Source: Gemmatimonadota bacterium (GTDB taxonomy: Bacteria; Gemmatimonadota; Gemmatimonadetes; Gemmatimonadales; GWC2-71-9). From it: a stretch of 6,764 nucleotides of DNA. The notes beneath the pieces were generated by a model that was not told the DNA's origin, made no database searches, and worked only from the letters and a program-made list of their open reading frames with translations. Below, one piece after another: positions 4,906 through 6,764 of this stretch (position 1 is the stretch's first letter; each line of letters opens with the position of its first letter). The position numbers were made by a program, and so were the translations under genes. The stretch is from positions 1 to 6,764 of the forward strand of contig JAPULP010000011.1 of NCBI GenBank assembly GCA_027294815.1, written 5' to 3'.

Positions 4906-6713
4906 AAGGGCACCTCATAATCGATCCAGTAAATCCATTTGTGGCTGCCGGACGGGGGAGCAGAAAAGGGATTGTCCAGCCGGGAAACGTGGAAGCTCAT
5001 GCCGTAATGTGTGCTGTCCGCGTTCATCCAGCCTTCCTCAAAACGATCTATAACCTGATCCCGAAAAATCGGATTTACAGGGTAATTGCCTGTGGCCTTA
5101 TCGATCAGGTGGTCCGCTGAAGCCGGTCCCACAACGGCCCCGTCGGGCATGGCAAAGTCGAAGTAATGGGTGTAGCCCGTCGTGCCCCGGCCCGCCGGCA
5201 AGACATCGAGTTCCGCGTAGTCGCCGAGGACATGTATGTCGAGGGTCTGGGTAACGTTAAAGGTATGGGTACCAGACCAGTTGGTCGCGACGGTACCCGT
5301 CATGTTGAAGTCCAGCAAAATGGTGCTACCGGCATCCGAAGGCTGTGGCGTCCAGACAACCGACCGGGCGCGGTAAACGTGGTTGTTGTCCTCCCCCGAG
5401 AAGGTCGCCCCCTGCGGCAAGCCGGCGACGGTCATAGTGACAGTGACGTCCCGATTACCGGCCAGGTAGTAACCTGTTTCCAGAACGACATTGGCGGCCG
5501 GGTCGATGACCACGGGATAGACAGGGATCCGCACCTCTTCACCCACCCTCACGGTGATATCCCGGACTGGGACGGTGGCTTCGAACATCTCCACCGGCGA
5601 GGGAAAAAAGGCGTCAGCCAACACTAATCCGGCTTCGCGGAGGGTGAGCCACTTTTGTTGCGGGGTGGGTATAGCCACGACACCTCGGCCGGCGGCATCC
5701 CAGGCCCCCTCCAAGAGATCGGTGCAAGTCCAGAGACCGGTACCTAGGGCTCCCAGCGGGCCATAGCCAGCCCCCAGTTTGCTGCGGGCAAAGGTAACAG
5801 CCGCCAGGCGCTCGGCATCGGTAAAGATCGGCCCACGGGGTCGCCTCGCACCCATGTAGACATGGCCGGCGGTCCTCTTGAACCTGAGGAAGTCATTGAT
5901 TTGAACACCGTCGATATTCTCGGCCGCGCCCCCATCGAGGGTGGACTCGATGACCGTCGTTGGGAAAGCACCGTCCGGATGGACGGAGTTGACCATCCCG
6001 TTATGCCCCGGTACCCAGTTATACCGGAAGTTGTCAGTTTTCGGCCACCCCTCGCTCATGACGAACAGCCCGTCGCCGGGGCGCAGGTATTTCCCGGGCA
6101 GGTCCAACACGAGGTAGGCGACGCGCTGAATGCCCAAGAGAATGAACCCCGTTGAGAAATGCCGCATCTCCCCGGAGATGGTCCGGCCGCCCGTGTCGAG
6201 TGCGACATCGGTGAAAGGGGCCCACTGGTGCTGCTCGCTGCCCGCATCAACCGGGTCGTTCAGTTCACTGATATGCCACATGTTGATCAGGGCAGAGTTC
6301 GTAAAGAGGTCGTCCGACAAGGACACCGTTAGTCGCACCGGTTCAAGAAATTCCAAACCGGTGGGCTCAAACGCCAGATGGATCCGGTCGGGAGTAGCCT
6401 CGGGTAGGGTATACACCGAGATAGCCATGGAAGACGGCAACGCCCCCGGGGGAATAGACAGACTCACGCTACCTGCCTCGACCGGCAGGCTGACCACGCC
6501 ACCGGTGGCGGCATCGATATAAACCGTGTTGCCCGTCGTGCCCTCAGGAAAAGAAAATGAGTCTCCCGGTTGTATGGACTCCACACCGGACTCCACACCA
6601 GGCCCCACATTCTCTCCCAGCTCACCACAGCCAGTCAGTAGCAAAAATGCCAGCGTGGTAAAAATCGCACGGGCGATGATCGGTTTCCGCCCGAATAGAT
6701 GGATCTTCCGCAT
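4887..6713 (-). CDS. Lipoprotein with ZU5-like, permuted NlpC/P60 (YiiX-like) and Ig-like domains
   Basis: A 608-residue predicted lipoprotein. The signal peptide ends in LLTGC (lipidated Cys29) after a hydrophobic core (13-27). A ZU5-like domain covers about 68-192: GGVVSLPVEAGSVSLSIPPG, then a TGLEF strand and MRHFSTGF. Next, about 205-345, is a circularly permuted papain-like NlpC/P60 domain of the YiiX/PF05708 type: LRPGDGLFVMS, GHNGMV (candidate catalytic His237), VIESTLDGG (Glu256), ARRPRG and LWTCTDLLEGAWDAAG (candidate nucleophile Cys330). The His-before-Cys order marks the permuted class, whose members cleave or modify amide or ester bonds in peptidoglycan or lipids; the substrate here is unknown. 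Residues 375-500 are beta-rich and Ig/cadherin-like (EVRIPVYP, GLPQGATFSG, WTPQPSDAG). The last 100 residues are aromatic and unrecognised. The start has GGAG six bases upstream. Location is probably the outer membrane or periplasm. Confidence 0.8.
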   Translation of the reverse strand: MRKIHLFGRKPIIARAIFTTLAFLLLTGCGELGENVGPGVESGVESIQPGDSFSFPEGTTGNTVYIDAATGGVVSLPVEAGSVSLSIPPGALPSSMAISVYTLPEATPDRIHLAFEPTGLEFLEPVRLTVSLSDDLFTNSALINMWHISELNDPVDAGSEQHQWAPFTDVALDTGGRTISGEMRHFSTGFILLGIQRVAYLVLDLPGKYLRPGDGLFVMSEGWPKTDNFRYNWVPGHNGMVNSVHPDGAFPTTVIESTLDGGAAENIDGVQINDFLRFKRTAGHVYMGARRPRGPIFTDAERLAAVTFARSKLGAGYGPLGALGTGLWTCTDLLEGAWDAAGRGVVAIPTPQQKWLTLREAGLVLADAFFPSPVEMFEATVPVRDITVRVGEEVRIPVYPVVIDPAANVVLETGYYLAGNRDVTVTMTVAGLPQGATFSGEDNNHVYRARSVVWTPQPSDAGSTILLDFNMTGTVATNWSGTHTFNVTQTLDIHVLGDYAELDVLPAGRGTTGYTHYFDFAMPDGAVVGPASADHLIDKATGNYPVNPIFRDQVIDRFEEGWMNADSTHYGMSFHVSRLDNPFSAPPSGSHKWIYWIDYEVPFYTGQN

Positions 6714-6719
6714 TGTCGT

Positions 6720-6723
6720 CTCC
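6720..6723 (-). promoter_or_regulatory. Ribosome binding site of the 608-residue lipoprotein gene
   Basis: CTGGAG on the minus strand places GGAG six bases before the ATG at 6713-6711. The remaining 41 bases to the window edge show no clear promoter. Confidence 0.6.
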
Positions 6724-6764
6724 AGGTCAAGAATCAGTGTCGCTTGCGTTCACGGTAGCGCGAG

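Overview
The window reads as chromosomal DNA of a GC-rich, probably Gram-negative, free-living bacterium. It carries two lipoprotein signal peptides, a secreted-type PAF-acetylhydrolase homologue, a DoxX protein and the end of a Ca2+/H+ antiporter. The flavour resembles soil phyla such as Gemmatimonadota, but nothing seen here fixes the taxon. Almost all genes lie on the minus strand. I saw no tRNA, rRNA, CRISPR array, transposase, integrase or phage gene.

Layout, left to right. The tail of a CAX-type Ca2+/H+ antiporter (plus strand, cut by the window edge) converges on a DoxX-family membrane protein (148-561). Next come a small zinc-ribbon protein (685-1116), a PAF-acetylhydrolase-type lipase (1196-2404), a DUF6717-like small protein (2434-2802) and an XRE-family regulator (2799-3197). 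The regulator and the DUF6717-like gene overlap by ATGA, and the lipase follows 29 bp later, so these four minus-strand genes could be one transcript starting in front of the regulator.

The most striking region is 3200-3310. A short AT-rich island holds a 17-bp palindrome, a perfect 20-bp-arm inverted repeat, and two strong divergent promoter-like sequences whose -35 elements overlap inside the 17-bp palindrome. The minus promoter places the RNA start at about the A of the regulator's ATG, predicting a leaderless, autoregulated mRNA. Directly next to the island is a G-quadruplex-type tract. There a gene for a large membrane protein of the fused MFS/spermidine-synthase type stops after only 141 codons. 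The XRE/DUF6717 pair thus sits at a break point in an otherwise ordinary gene.

The right half (3938-6713) encodes two lipoproteins. One has a CAP/SCP domain. The other (608 aa) joins a ZU5-like domain to a circularly permuted NlpC/P60 (papain-like) domain with visible His, Glu and Cys candidates, followed by an Ig-like tail. A 17-bp perfect hairpin lies between them, just past the stop codon of the larger gene, and is a likely terminator. A 49-codon plus-strand frame covers the same spot and is uncertain.

In short: an envelope-protein region on the right, a small regulator module inserted at a truncated gene in the middle, and a lipase plus housekeeping membrane genes on the left.
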